A stretch of DNA of 64,000 nucleotides from G963662905 sp963676725. Lineage in GTDB: Bacteria > Bacteroidota > Bacteroidia > Bacteroidales > WRLA01. The notes below the pieces were generated by a model that was given only the letters and a program-made list of their open reading frames with translations, was not told where the DNA came from and did not search any database. Made by a program: the position numbers and the translations under genes. Shown one piece after another: positions 16,323 through 24,253 of the stretch. The stretch covers positions 1,364,001 through 1,428,000 of the forward strand of contig OY781463.1 of the NCBI GenBank assembly GCA_963676725.1, read 5' to 3'. The first letter of the stretch is position 1. Every line of letters starts with the position of its first letter.

Positions 16323-16805
16323 TTAATAAGGTGTTTTATTTGTATTATTGATCCATTCGTCAAAGATGAGAACCGCTTCTTTTCTTTCGTCTTCTGCAGG
16401 GATGAATGGTATTTTTCGTTTTTCCGGTTCCAGAACAATTTCTTGATAGATAAGCGAGTCATCAAAGCCAGCATCTGCGGCATCGGCTCTGTTTGCTGCA
16501 AAATAGAGACGAGAAGGGCGCGCCCAATAAACAGCTCCCATGCACATGGGGCAAGGCTCGCAACTTGAATAGATTTCGCATCCCTCAAGTTGGAAATCGC
16601 CCAAAACGCGGCATGCTTCGCGGATGGCATTTACTTCTGCATGAGCAGTTGGGTCATTATCGGATGTTACTGTATTCGATGAGCGCGCAATAATTTTTCC
16701 CTCTTTAACAACAACTGCCCCAAAAGGGCCGCCTTTTCCGTTTTTCATATTGCCTTCTGCCAATCGAATGGCTTCCAACATAAACTTTTTTTGGTAATTA
16801 CTCAT
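16323..16805 (-). CDS. guaD: Nucleoside/guanine deaminase (cytidine-deaminase superfamily)
   Basis: 160 residues. Zinc ligands and catalytic Glu are in HAEVNAIRE and EPCPMCMGA. The segment YWARPSRLYFAANRADAADAGFDD and the IYQEI that follows are characteristic of B. subtilis-type guanine deaminase rather than of TadA, so conversion of guanine to xanthine is the best call. TadA (tRNA adenosine deaminase) is the main alternative. The start was placed at ATG 16805 (MSNYQKK); an upstream ATG at 16826 adds seven residues. It is first of a four-gene minus-strand run. Confidence 0.83.
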   Translation of the reverse strand: MSNYQKKFMLEAIRLAEGNMKNGKGGPFGAVVVKEGKIIARSSNTVTSDNDPTAHAEVNAIREACRVLGDFQLEGCEIYSSCEPCPMCMGAVYWARPSRLYFAANRADAADAGFDDSLIYQEIVLEPEKRKIPFIPAEDERKEAVLIFDEWINNTNKTPY

Positions 16806-16977
16806 ACGTTTTCTATTAGTAATCAATTTGTTTTAGCAAAAAACTGAGCTCTTTAAACCGTTTTTTATATTTATTTTTAGATACATTTGGCGGTTTTTGT
16901 CCCTAATGCTTTCGCTTACAAATTTACGAAATCCCCTTAAGTCGTCGGCAAATAATTATCAAGAAAAAATAGTTTAT

Positions 16978-17029
16978 TGCTCTATTGAACAATCAAACCA
17001 TTCATTAAGCCCTTGATTATTCAATAGCA
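16978..17029 (-). terminator. Hairpin downstream of aat
   Basis: On the minus strand, immediately after the aat stop, TGCTATTGAATAATCAA pairs with TTGATTGTTCAATAGAGCA (one bulge, one mismatch) around a loop of about 16 bases. ATAAACTATTTTTTC follows. This fits a factor-independent terminator with a long loop. Confidence 0.55.
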
Positions 17030-17030
17030 T

Positions 17031-17741
17031 TTATTTAGTCTTTCTTTCAATCCTCTCAGAATTTTTGGTCCATTTTCCCGGGCGCAAATCACTCCTAAGT
17101 TGCTCGCTTAGGATTTCCAAAAATTCTTTTCGAGGGATTAAACGCCCTCCAAGGCTGTGTAGATGAGCTGTTTCCTGCTGTGCGTCCACAATTTTATATC
17201 CATTATTTTTTAAATATTGAATAAGATGGTAGAAGCAAATTTTGGATGCATCGGTTTTTTTATGAAACATACTTTCTCCAAAAAATGCATTCCCAATTGC
17301 TAATCCGTAGAGGCCACCAACCAAATGGCCCTCATATCTGGCTTCAATACAATGGGCAAAACCATAGTTGAATAAATTTGTATAGGCCTGTTTCATGTCT
17401 TGTGTAATCCATGTTTCGCTTTGCCCTTTTCGTTTCACATGGGCGCATGCATCAATTACCTCTTCAAAATGTGCGTCATAAAGAATTTCATAGTTTTTAT
17501 TACGCATCGACTGTTTTAGGCTTTTGCTAAAAACCGCTTCTTCCGGAAAAACGACCATTCTGGGATCCGGTGACCACCACATTATAGTGTCGCCATCGTA
17601 CCAGGGGAATATTCCATTGATATATGCATTCAGAATTCGCTCAGGCTTTAAATCCCCACCTATTGCGAGAAGACCGTCTTCTATGGCCATTTCAGGCTTT
17701 GGGAACATGAAACTATTTTCATCAAGTTGATATACAGGCAT
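17031..17741 (-). CDS. aat: Leucyl/phenylalanyl-tRNA--protein transferase
   Basis: 236 residues. It has the family motifs GLLAIGGDLKPERIL, YINGIFPWYDGDTIMWWSPDPRMV, TWITQDMKQAY, FGESMFH and LHSLGG. Aat adds Leu or Phe from aminoacyl-tRNA to proteins with N-terminal Lys or Arg, marking them for ClpS/ClpAP degradation (N-end rule). Length is normal. The ATG lies 5 bases after the stop of the conserved gene of unknown function at 17747-19153, so the two form an operon, and a hairpin follows the stop. No clpS or clpA is in the window. Confidence 0.95.
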   Translation of the reverse strand: MPVYQLDENSFMFPKPEMAIEDGLLAIGGDLKPERILNAYINGIFPWYDGDTIMWWSPDPRMVVFPEEAVFSKSLKQSMRNKNYEILYDAHFEEVIDACAHVKRKGQSETWITQDMKQAYTNLFNYGFAHCIEARYEGHLVGGLYGLAIGNAFFGESMFHKKTDASKICFYHLIQYLKNNGYKIVDAQQETAHLHSLGGRLIPRKEFLEILSEQLRSDLRPGKWTKNSERIERKTK

Positions 17742-17746
17742 ATATG

Positions 17747-19153
17747 TTAATCGTTGTATCCAAACAAGTGTTCTTTCTTTATCATATTTGCGACAAATCG
17801 TGGAATTAATTTTTCCCAGCCATCTTCTTTATTTTGAATTTTTTTAAGGATATCATGACTGAAAATATTCATTTTTTTTCTGTTAATATTTTCGATATCA
17901 ATTATTTTTCGGCATTTTACTAAATGAAGGTAGAGGTATTTAATGTCGTCTGATAAGCTTAGGTTTTTTGAAGTCAATAATTCATTTTCCCCTTCTTTTA
18001 AAGCAGGATAGACATACAATTTCATATTGTTTGCAAACAGTTTTCCGAATGCTTCCAGAATTCCACCATTTAAATGTTTGTAATAATTGCTGTCGAGAAC
18101 CTTCATAAAAGTCAGGACGCCAATTACAATCCGAATGTTTTTTATCCGAAAGCGTGTGAGGTAGTTGACCAATTTGAAATATTCTTTAAAGTTTGAAACC
18201 ATCACATTTTGCCCCATCCCGGTAAGGATATTCACCCGGGCAAGGAAATCACGTTCATGAAAACTACCGTCTTCAAGTAAATTGTTGAGGGTCATTTCGC
18301 AGAGTGCAATCGTATTTTCACGATCATAGTCTTTGTCTTTTTTGAAAATGGCAAAACTAGAACGGATCATATCAATACCAACATATGTGATTGGGCGGAA
18401 GCTGCCACGAAAAGCCAAAACATTTTTTTTGTACAGCATATCGCCTGGTTCCTGCACTTCGCCATAGCGATCAAACATAATGGCAGGCGTCATTTCATTT
18501 TTCACCAACTGAACGGCAAGTAAACGGTTATCTACATAGTCAAGCTCTGGGCCATTCATATGTATCATTGTGATTTCCAGTTGATCGCGCCCCAGGTTGT
18601 CGAGTAATGATTGTATAAATGTATTTGGGTATTCCCAATGAAAAAAGCAAGCGTAAATAAGGTTTACGCCAAGTATTCCGAGGGTGCGTTGCTGCAGAAG
18701 ACTATCATTTTCGAGCATACGAACATGCAGAATTACCTGATTTGGTTCGTGATCTGCGTGCAGCTGAAACCGAACTCCCATCCAGCCATGGCCTTGATTG
18801 TCTTTGCGGAAGTTTATCGTTGTGACCGAATCGGCAAAAGCAAAAAATTGAGTTTCGGGAGATCGTTCACTACGAAGAATCGACATCACTTTATCAAATT
18901 CAACGCTTAACATTTTTTCAACACGTTCCCTACATACATACCTTTGGTCTTCGCGTACGCCATAGAGTGCGTCACTATAGGCCATATCATAAGCTGAAAT
19001 GGTGCTGGCTACTGTTCCTGAGGCTGCTCCTGCCCGAAAAAAATTCCGTGCTACTTCCTGGCCTGCACCAATCTCAGCAAAAGATCCATAGAGGTTTTCG
19101 CTTAAATTGATATGCAAAGCCTTTTTATTTGTGGTTAATGCTTTTTCTTCCAT
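17747..19153 (-). CDS. Conserved protein of unknown function co-transcribed with aat
   Basis: 468 residues, soluble, with no signal peptide or membrane helix. I recognise the N-terminal pattern (YGSFAEIGAGQEVARNFFRAG, then GTVASTISAYDMAYSDALYG) from a conserved family. From memory, database entries of this family carry inconsistent names, including 'TonB-dependent receptor', which nothing here supports: no plug, barrel or export signal. Other conserved blocks are GHGWMGVRFQLH, LGILGVNLIYACF and RGSFRPITYVGIDM. The function is unknown; the GAGQ and GV-rich blocks may bind a nucleotide-like ligand, but this is speculation. A full promoter (TTTG-N21-TATCTTTG) precedes it. Confidence 0.75.
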   Translation of the reverse strand: MEEKALTTNKKALHINLSENLYGSFAEIGAGQEVARNFFRAGAASGTVASTISAYDMAYSDALYGVREDQRYVCRERVEKMLSVEFDKVMSILRSERSPETQFFAFADSVTTINFRKDNQGHGWMGVRFQLHADHEPNQVILHVRMLENDSLLQQRTLGILGVNLIYACFFHWEYPNTFIQSLLDNLGRDQLEITMIHMNGPELDYVDNRLLAVQLVKNEMTPAIMFDRYGEVQEPGDMLYKKNVLAFRGSFRPITYVGIDMIRSSFAIFKKDKDYDRENTIALCEMTLNNLLEDGSFHERDFLARVNILTGMGQNVMVSNFKEYFKLVNYLTRFRIKNIRIVIGVLTFMKVLDSNYYKHLNGGILEAFGKLFANNMKLYVYPALKEGENELLTSKNLSLSDDIKYLYLHLVKCRKIIDIENINRKKMNIFSHDILKKIQNKEDGWEKLIPRFVANMIKKEHLFGYND

Positions 19154-19200
19154 GGATTCGTTTTTCTAAATCATATCTTTTGAGTATTCTTCAGCAAATT

Positions 19201-19233
19201 CAAAGATACGGCAAAAAAGATTATACAAGCAAA
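19201..19233 (-). promoter_or_regulatory. Bacteroidota promoter, TTTG-N21-TATCTTTG
   Basis: On the minus strand TTTG (19233-19230) and TATCTTTG (19208-19201) are separated by 21 bases, a textbook match. The expected start is near 19194, about 40 bases before ATG 19153. It drives the unknown gene-aat unit. Confidence 0.72.
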
Positions 19234-19330
19234 GACCAAGCGCACTTCTAATGGTTGTTTGAATGATGCGATGAGCATATATTTTATAAGGATTTATCGT
19301 TGTGCCTGCACCAAATTGAAAAAGCTTTCT

Positions 19331-19338
19331 TAAATTTG
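19331..19338 (+). promoter_or_regulatory. -7 box (TAAATTTG) of the chagasin-like lipoprotein gene
   Basis: Exact TAnnTTTG match 21 bases before ATG 19360. It supports that start over the upstream in-frame ATG at 19300, which would lie ahead of the transcription start. The -33 element is unclear. Confidence 0.55.
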
Positions 19339-19359
19339 CACAAACCAAAAATCCTCATC

Positions 19360-19764
19360 ATGCAAGTAAATCTACGTATCCTTAATTTTGTATTGGCAAT
19401 TCTACTCGTGTTTTTTGTGTCATGCAGTGGTCCTCTTACCATGGAAAATAATGGGCATATGGTTGAATACCCAGTTGATACTGAATTTGAATTGGAATTG
19501 AAGGCCAATCCTACAACAGGCTATGTATGGACAATTACCGAAATCAATAGCTCAGTAGTAAAAAGTATTGGCGAGCCGGTTTATAAAGCAGAATCGGATA
19601 AACTTGGTGCTCCGGGATTATATACGTTTACATTTAAAACCATTGCGCCCGGAAATTCTCCCTTAAAGCTGATTTATCACCGACCTGAAACGGGAGAAGC
19701 TGCTGTTGATAGCTTTGATGTGCACATTATTAGTGGTACAATGGGCCGCATTGAAGCAGAATAA
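19360..19764 (+). CDS. Chagasin-like (I42 family) cysteine protease inhibitor, lipoprotein
   Basis: 134 residues from MQVNLRIL. The lipoprotein signal ends LVFFVSC. The mature part shows the inhibitor loops of the chagasin family: NPTTGYVW (loop 2), GAPGLYTFTF (loop 4) and HRPETGEA at the usual RPW/RPF loop, here with Glu in place of the aromatic residue. Chagasin-like proteins block papain-family proteases. As an outer-membrane or periplasmic lipoprotein it could protect against endogenous or environmental proteases. It is a single gene with its own -7 box. The altered third loop may change specificity. Confidence 0.82.
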   Translation: MQVNLRILNFVLAILLVFFVSCSGPLTMENNGHMVEYPVDTEFELELKANPTTGYVWTITEINSSVVKSIGEPVYKAESDKLGAPGLYTFTFKTIAPGNSPLKLIYHRPETGEAAVDSFDVHIISGTMGRIEAE

Positions 19765-19910
19765 TAAGTAGTGCCTGCTGAAAAAAAACAAATTTGTTGG
19801 TTTACATTAAATTAATGCTTCTTATTAGGTGTTTGAAATATCACTACCTAAAAAAGCTGTACTCCTATTCCCCTTATTGCGTTTTACTTTCTTAGGGGAA
19901 ATAAATTAGG

Positions 19911-20576
19911 CTAGTTTTTTGCCAGCATTTTTTCTTCAAATTCATGGAGGCATGGCAGGATTTTGTCGGCAATTGCGTATTTTTTATTGCTGAGGTTTTT
20001 CAGTTCGGGCACTGCAATGCATTGCATACGGGCTGCTTTGGCGGCAATAATTCCATTCAGGCTGTCCTCAAAAACGATACAATCCTGTGGTTTTATATTT
20101 AAAGCCTGAGCTACATGAATAAAAATACCCGGATGAGGTTTGCCATATGTTTCATATTCGCCGGAATGGATATAGTCGAATAAATCCCTAATATTTAGCC
20201 GATCAATGGCTCCATCAATAATTTTCATCATAGAAGAGGAGGCAATGGCCGTTTTGATTCCCAGGGCGCGGCAGTTTTTTACTGTGTCAATTGCTCCCGG
20301 CATTGCATTGCCTTTTCGTGCAATCAGGTTTTCTACCTCATTGAGTATATTGTTTTCCAGGCTTTTAAAATTATATTTTCTGCTGTCCCATGGTTTTTGA
20401 CGGTATATTTCCGCAATAGACTCATCAACCCGAAAGCCTTTAAATTGCTGACACATATCAAGGGTCACTTCAACGCCAATGTTGCGAAATACATTAATTT
20501 CTGCCTCTTCCCAAAGTGGCTCTGAATTGATCAAAAGCCCGTCCATATCAAATATTGCAAGCGAATAATACTCCAT
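19911..20576 (-). CDS. HAD family hydrolase (beta-phosphoglucomutase/YniC-like phosphatase)
   Basis: 221 residues. Motif I is FDMDGLLINSEP (nucleophile Asp and acid/base Asp), motif II is IASSS, the Lys is in GKPHPGIF and motif III is VFEDSLNGI. A helical cap lies after motif I. The family dephosphorylates sugar phosphates such as 2-deoxyglucose-6-phosphate, or interconverts glucose phosphates. The LINSEPLW cap start resembles YniC. The ATG at 20576 puts the nucleophile at the normal position; an upstream frame start adds 37 non-conserved residues. A terminator-like hairpin lies upstream, separating it from gcvT. Confidence 0.87.
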   Translation of the reverse strand: MEYYSLAIFDMDGLLINSEPLWEEAEINVFRNIGVEVTLDMCQQFKGFRVDESIAEIYRQKPWDSRKYNFKSLENNILNEVENLIARKGNAMPGAIDTVKNCRALGIKTAIASSSMMKIIDGAIDRLNIRDLFDYIHSGEYETYGKPHPGIFIHVAQALNIKPQDCIVFEDSLNGIIAAKAARMQCIAVPELKNLSNKKYAIADKILPCLHEFEEKMLAKN

Positions 20577-20663
20577 AATATTTTGTTTTTCTACCTTTCT
20601 GTTTCTTATGATGAGTCCTTTCGAAAAATTAACCATCATAATATTTGTTTCTTGTATGAAAAT

Positions 20664-20702
20664 GGGGCTGTGGTCATTGCAAAGCAATCAGACAACAGCC
20701 CC
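20664..20702 (-). terminator. Strong hairpin between gcvT and the HAD gene
   Basis: GGGGCTGT and ACAGCCCC form the outer stem, with an inner stem ATTGC-loop-GCAAT. On the minus strand it follows the gcvT stop and is trailed by ATTTTC. It fits a terminator of gcvT. Confidence 0.6.
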
Positions 20703-20727
20703 AGAAATTTTGTATGCTTAAAATCTA

Positions 20728-21831
20728 TTAGCCTTTATAAAAAGGAAGCTTTACTAATTTAGCTTTTACCAGTTTATTTCTGATTCGGATATAAATTTCT
20801 GTATCAAGTTTCCAATAGCCTTTATTGAGATAGCCCATTCCAATAGCTTTGCCTGTGCTGGGCGATTGTGTTCCGGAAGTTACTTCGCCGATCACATTGC
20901 CTTCAGCATCACAAATTTCATAATGTTGGCGTGGAATGCCCCTGTCGATCATTTCAAAAGCTTTGAGCCTGCGGCTTACTCCTTCTTCTTTTTGCTTTAA
21001 AAGATATTCGCGATCAATGAATTGGTTCTCATCAGTAAATTTGGTGATCCATCCCAAACCGGCTTCAATAGGGGAGGTTTCGTCGTTGATATCATTACCA
21101 TAAAGGCAGTAGCCCATTTCAAGTCTGAGCGTATCGCGAGCGCCTAATCCGGCAGGTTTGATGCCAAATTCTTCTCCTGCTTCCATAACAGCTTTCCAGA
21201 TTTTGTCTGCATCTTTATTGTCCATATAGATTTCGCAGCCGCCTGCACCTGTATAACCTGTTGTGCTAAAAATCACATCAGGGACACCGGCAAATTCGAG
21301 TTTTTTGAAGGTATAATATTCCATATCTTCAACAGTGGTTTCTGTCAGCTTTTGCATTGCTTTTAAAGCCAAAGGGCCTTGTATTGCCAGTTGAGCAATT
21401 TCATCGGAAGCGTTATAGATTTCTTTTCCGATTTCAAGACCTTTTATTTCAGCCTGTTTGCAAAGCCATGCCCAATCTTTATCAATATTGGCTGCATTAA
21501 TAACCAGTAGGTAGGTTTCTCCATCGATTCGGTACACCAGCAGGTCGTCAACAATGCCTCCTTTTCCATTAGGGAAACAACTGTATTGAACTTTACCATC
21601 ATGTAAAGCAGCAACATCATTTGATGTTACATATTGTGTAAATTCGTAGGCTTTAGGGCCTTTTACCCATACTTCACCCATATGGGAAACGTCGAAAATG
21701 CCTAGTTTTTTACGAACATTTGCATGCTCTAAAAGCAGGCCATCGTATTGTACCGGCATAGAGTATCCGGCAAATGGAACCATCTTAGCACCCATTTCAA
21801 TGTGGTAGCGGGTAAAAGCTGTATCTTTCAT
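20728..21831 (-). CDS. gcvT: Glycine cleavage system aminomethyltransferase (T protein)
   Basis: 367 residues. Starts MKDTAFTRYHIEMGAKMVPFAGYSMPVQY, with FDVSHMGEV, NAANIDKDW, TTGYTGAGGCEIY and GLGARDTLRLEMGYCLYGNDI, all standard for GcvT. The enzyme transfers the methylene group from the lipoyl H protein to tetrahydrofolate, releasing ammonia. gcvH and gcvP are not in the window, so the system is dispersed, as is usual in this phylum. A TACTTTTG box at 21864-21871 lies 32 bases upstream, and a strong hairpin lies downstream, so it is likely a single-gene unit. Confidence 0.97.
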   Translation of the reverse strand: MKDTAFTRYHIEMGAKMVPFAGYSMPVQYDGLLLEHANVRKKLGIFDVSHMGEVWVKGPKAYEFTQYVTSNDVAALHDGKVQYSCFPNGKGGIVDDLLVYRIDGETYLLVINAANIDKDWAWLCKQAEIKGLEIGKEIYNASDEIAQLAIQGPLALKAMQKLTETTVEDMEYYTFKKLEFAGVPDVIFSTTGYTGAGGCEIYMDNKDADKIWKAVMEAGEEFGIKPAGLGARDTLRLEMGYCLYGNDINDETSPIEAGLGWITKFTDENQFIDREYLLKQKEEGVSRRLKAFEMIDRGIPRQHYEICDAEGNVIGEVTSGTQSPSTGKAIGMGYLNKGYWKLDTEIYIRIRNKLVKAKLVKLPFYKG

Positions 21832-21863
21832 TATAAATGCTTTTAATTGTTAAAAAATGTGAG

Positions 21864-21871
21864 CAAAAGTA
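21864..21871 (-). promoter_or_regulatory. -7 box (TACTTTTG) of gcvT
   Basis: Exact TAnnTTTG match on the minus strand, 32 bases before ATG 21831, in the 40-base gap after the LysM gene. A TTTG lies 17 bases upstream, a little close for a -33 element. Confidence 0.5.
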
Positions 21872-24223
21872 TTAATTTTCAAACTGATCAAAATCCTTTT
21901 CACTGTATTTTTTCAGGTTAATCTTTTTATAATGTATGACTTCATAGGCATTCCAATAGGTGTTTTCGTAGCCATTGCCGTGCTGATGCCTGAATTTCAG
22001 ACGAGTATGTAATAATTCTACAGGCAGATTATTTACGCAGGAGCGGAAATCGTGGCCAAATGCTGCGCTGGCAAAGGTGAAAAAATAAGTGAAATCATAC
22101 CCCTTAATAGCAAGTTCGTCGGGTTCGGTATTGTATCTGGCCCGATAGGCCATATTGAACCTTTGCATAGCTTCTGTGCTGTAGTCGTAATAACTAGCAG
22201 ATGGGATCACAACATTTAAGTTTTGAAGATAATCTGTTTGTACATTTTTTATGTCCTCCCAATAAGGAAGGCCAATTACTTTAATGTCAAAAGTGTCTTT
22301 TAATTCATTCAGCTCCCTTAATACCTGTAATACAAAGATGTCATTTTCGGTGACTGCAAAAACAATATTTTTTTTAAGCGTATCTGCCTGATTGATAAAA
22401 CCATCAATACTGTCTTGCATATAAATTACTTCATGATAATTTTTTTTGTAGCCAAAATCATCATTGCTCCACGCATTGATTTTATTTTTCAGATTCAAAA
22501 CCATACCGCTATGCTTGTACTTATTATTCCTGATAATAAACACATTATAGAGACTGTCTTTGAATGTGGGCAGCATATTAACAGCTTCTTTTACCGAGCT
22601 TTCTTCAGAGGGTTCCACTTTAAAAACCCATGGGTTTCCGTCAATAATTTCTGGTCGTCTCGATATTGCATTGATAAGGGGGATGGCGTTTTGTTGTGCG
22701 AAATTTGCAACAAGTTTGAAGTTCTTCGTGAAGAGTATTCCTATAATTAGATCCATATCGCGCATTTCGGGCTGGCTGAGGTGCTGGCGTGTTTCTTCCA
22801 GATCGTTGCTGATATTATATACATGAATATCAATGTTGATGCCGAGTTTTGAAAGGCTGTCTATTGCCAGCATAGCTCCTTCATAAAAAGAGATATACCG
22901 GAGACTCCTATAATCTGATACCTTGGAAAATTCGTTAATATTGCTAAAAGTATTGCTTTTTACTTTATCAAGATAGAAAGGTAGCATCAATGCCAGTTGA
23001 ATATGCTTTCCTTTAAGTTCTTCTTTTTTGCAGATTCCCTCAAAGCTGTTGGCTGTGTCTTCTCCCTCGATCTCTTCTTCGCTTTCGGCTGTTTCTACTA
23101 CACTATAAATTGCTTCATAGTCCACATGTCGTTTTTCCAATGGGATACGGATGCTTTCTCCGATGCGTATTTTCCTTGCTAAATGAGGGTTTAGCATTTC
23201 AAGACTTTCTACATCAACATCATAGCGTTTGGCGATTTTTTTGACTTTCTCGTTTTTATCGGCAGTATGAACAATAAATCCGGGAACAATATCACTCAAT
23301 GGGAAACGGATAATTTGATTAATATAAATGTCGTTTCCAAGCGTAGGGTTCAAAGTTTTGAGTGTATCAATGCTTACTGCATAGAATCGAGCGAGTTGAT
23401 AGAGGTTATCGCCCTGTTTAACTTTATGGTAAATATAAAGCGAATCGCGATAGGGGTATACCTGATCCTGAAGTTCGGCAATTTTATCAGGACTTGGCTG
23501 AAAATCAGAGGAAGGGATGCGGATACGCTGGCCAAATTTTAATCCGTTCATCAATTCGGGGTTTAAAACAATTAATGCCTCAACCGTTGTATTGAATTTT
23601 TTGGAAACCCCATAAAGTGTTTCTCTAGCTTTTACCGTATAAATATGTAGGCTGTCTTCTTTTTGAATAGGTTTATTTGCTTGTTTAATTGTCTTTTGGA
23701 TGGTCGGCTTTTGTATTTCCTTTTTCGGTTCTACTGCATCTTCGGCTTTCTTTTTTTCTGTTTTTAAGGAATAGGGTATTCGTAAATTGAAATCAACGGG
23801 CAATGCATCACTTGTGAGAGTGGGGTTGCTTAACTTGATGCTTTCAATGGATACATCATAAATATGAGAAATATTGTAGAGCGTTTCTCCAGGCCGAACG
23901 CTATGAAAAATATAGGTTCCGGCTTTCATTTTTTCTTCCGGCATATTGATTTGTAGCGGAATATAGATCATTTGGTCAATAGAGACACCTTGCCTGCTTT
24001 CAGGATTAATTGTGTATAAATCTTGTAATGGGATATCGTACTTTTTAGATATAGCATACATGGTTTGCTTTGGCTGTACAATATGAACCATATATTCCTT
24101 TCCATCAATAGTTGTAATGTCGCCTGTTTTATAAGTATCTGTATTTTGATCATCAGTAATTTGAGCAAAAACATTTACTACGCTAATGCAAGCCAAGAGA
24201 AAAATGAAAAGTGTTTTTTTCAT
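21872..24223 (-). CDS. Secreted protein with five LysM domains and a periplasmic-binding-fold domain
   Basis: 783 residues with a signal peptide ending near VNVFAQ. Five LysM repeats fill residues about 45-375; each has the (V/I)xxxxTLYxIS...(L)NP...IxIP pattern, e.g. ARETLYGVSKKFN and QGDNLYQLARFY. From about 405 to the end is a type 1 periplasmic-binding-protein-like domain (IQLALMLPFYLDK, FYEGAMLAIDSL, DLIIGILFTKN, NAISRRPEI). LysM binds peptidoglycan. The second domain resembles amino-acid ABC receptors and LpoA, but no transporter is adjacent. A peptidoglycan-anchored sensor or synthase activator is plausible. It lies 30 bases downstream of guaA, probably in one transcript. Confidence 0.85.
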   Translation of the reverse strand: MKKTLFIFLLACISVVNVFAQITDDQNTDTYKTGDITTIDGKEYMVHIVQPKQTMYAISKKYDIPLQDLYTINPESRQGVSIDQMIYIPLQINMPEEKMKAGTYIFHSVRPGETLYNISHIYDVSIESIKLSNPTLTSDALPVDFNLRIPYSLKTEKKKAEDAVEPKKEIQKPTIQKTIKQANKPIQKEDSLHIYTVKARETLYGVSKKFNTTVEALIVLNPELMNGLKFGQRIRIPSSDFQPSPDKIAELQDQVYPYRDSLYIYHKVKQGDNLYQLARFYAVSIDTLKTLNPTLGNDIYINQIIRFPLSDIVPGFIVHTADKNEKVKKIAKRYDVDVESLEMLNPHLARKIRIGESIRIPLEKRHVDYEAIYSVVETAESEEEIEGEDTANSFEGICKKEELKGKHIQLALMLPFYLDKVKSNTFSNINEFSKVSDYRSLRYISFYEGAMLAIDSLSKLGINIDIHVYNISNDLEETRQHLSQPEMRDMDLIIGILFTKNFKLVANFAQQNAIPLINAISRRPEIIDGNPWVFKVEPSEESSVKEAVNMLPTFKDSLYNVFIIRNNKYKHSGMVLNLKNKINAWSNDDFGYKKNYHEVIYMQDSIDGFINQADTLKKNIVFAVTENDIFVLQVLRELNELKDTFDIKVIGLPYWEDIKNVQTDYLQNLNVVIPSASYYDYSTEAMQRFNMAYRARYNTEPDELAIKGYDFTYFFTFASAAFGHDFRSCVNNLPVELLHTRLKFRHQHGNGYENTYWNAYEVIHYKKINLKKYSEKDFDQFEN

Positions 24224-24253
24224 AGTAACTGATTATCAGTTGTTTTTTTTAAT

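Noticed and set aside
17747..19153. TonB-dependent receptor label for the gene upstream of aat
   Set aside because: There is no signal peptide, plug domain or beta-barrel pattern in the protein.
20577..20687. 37-codon N-terminal extension of the HAD hydrolase
   Set aside because: It lacks family similarity and would displace the nucleophile motif from its usual N-terminal position.
20664..20702. Glycine-type riboswitch near gcvT
   Set aside because: The structure lies downstream of gcvT, has a simple hairpin form and a T-rich trail, so a terminator is simpler.
22415..22826. Plus-strand frames inside the LysM gene
   Set aside because: They are shadows of a strongly supported minus-strand gene and show no family motif.
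21872..24223. Part of an ABC amino-acid uptake operon
   Set aside because: Neither permease nor ATPase genes are adjacent, and five LysM repeats do not suit a free-moving receptor.
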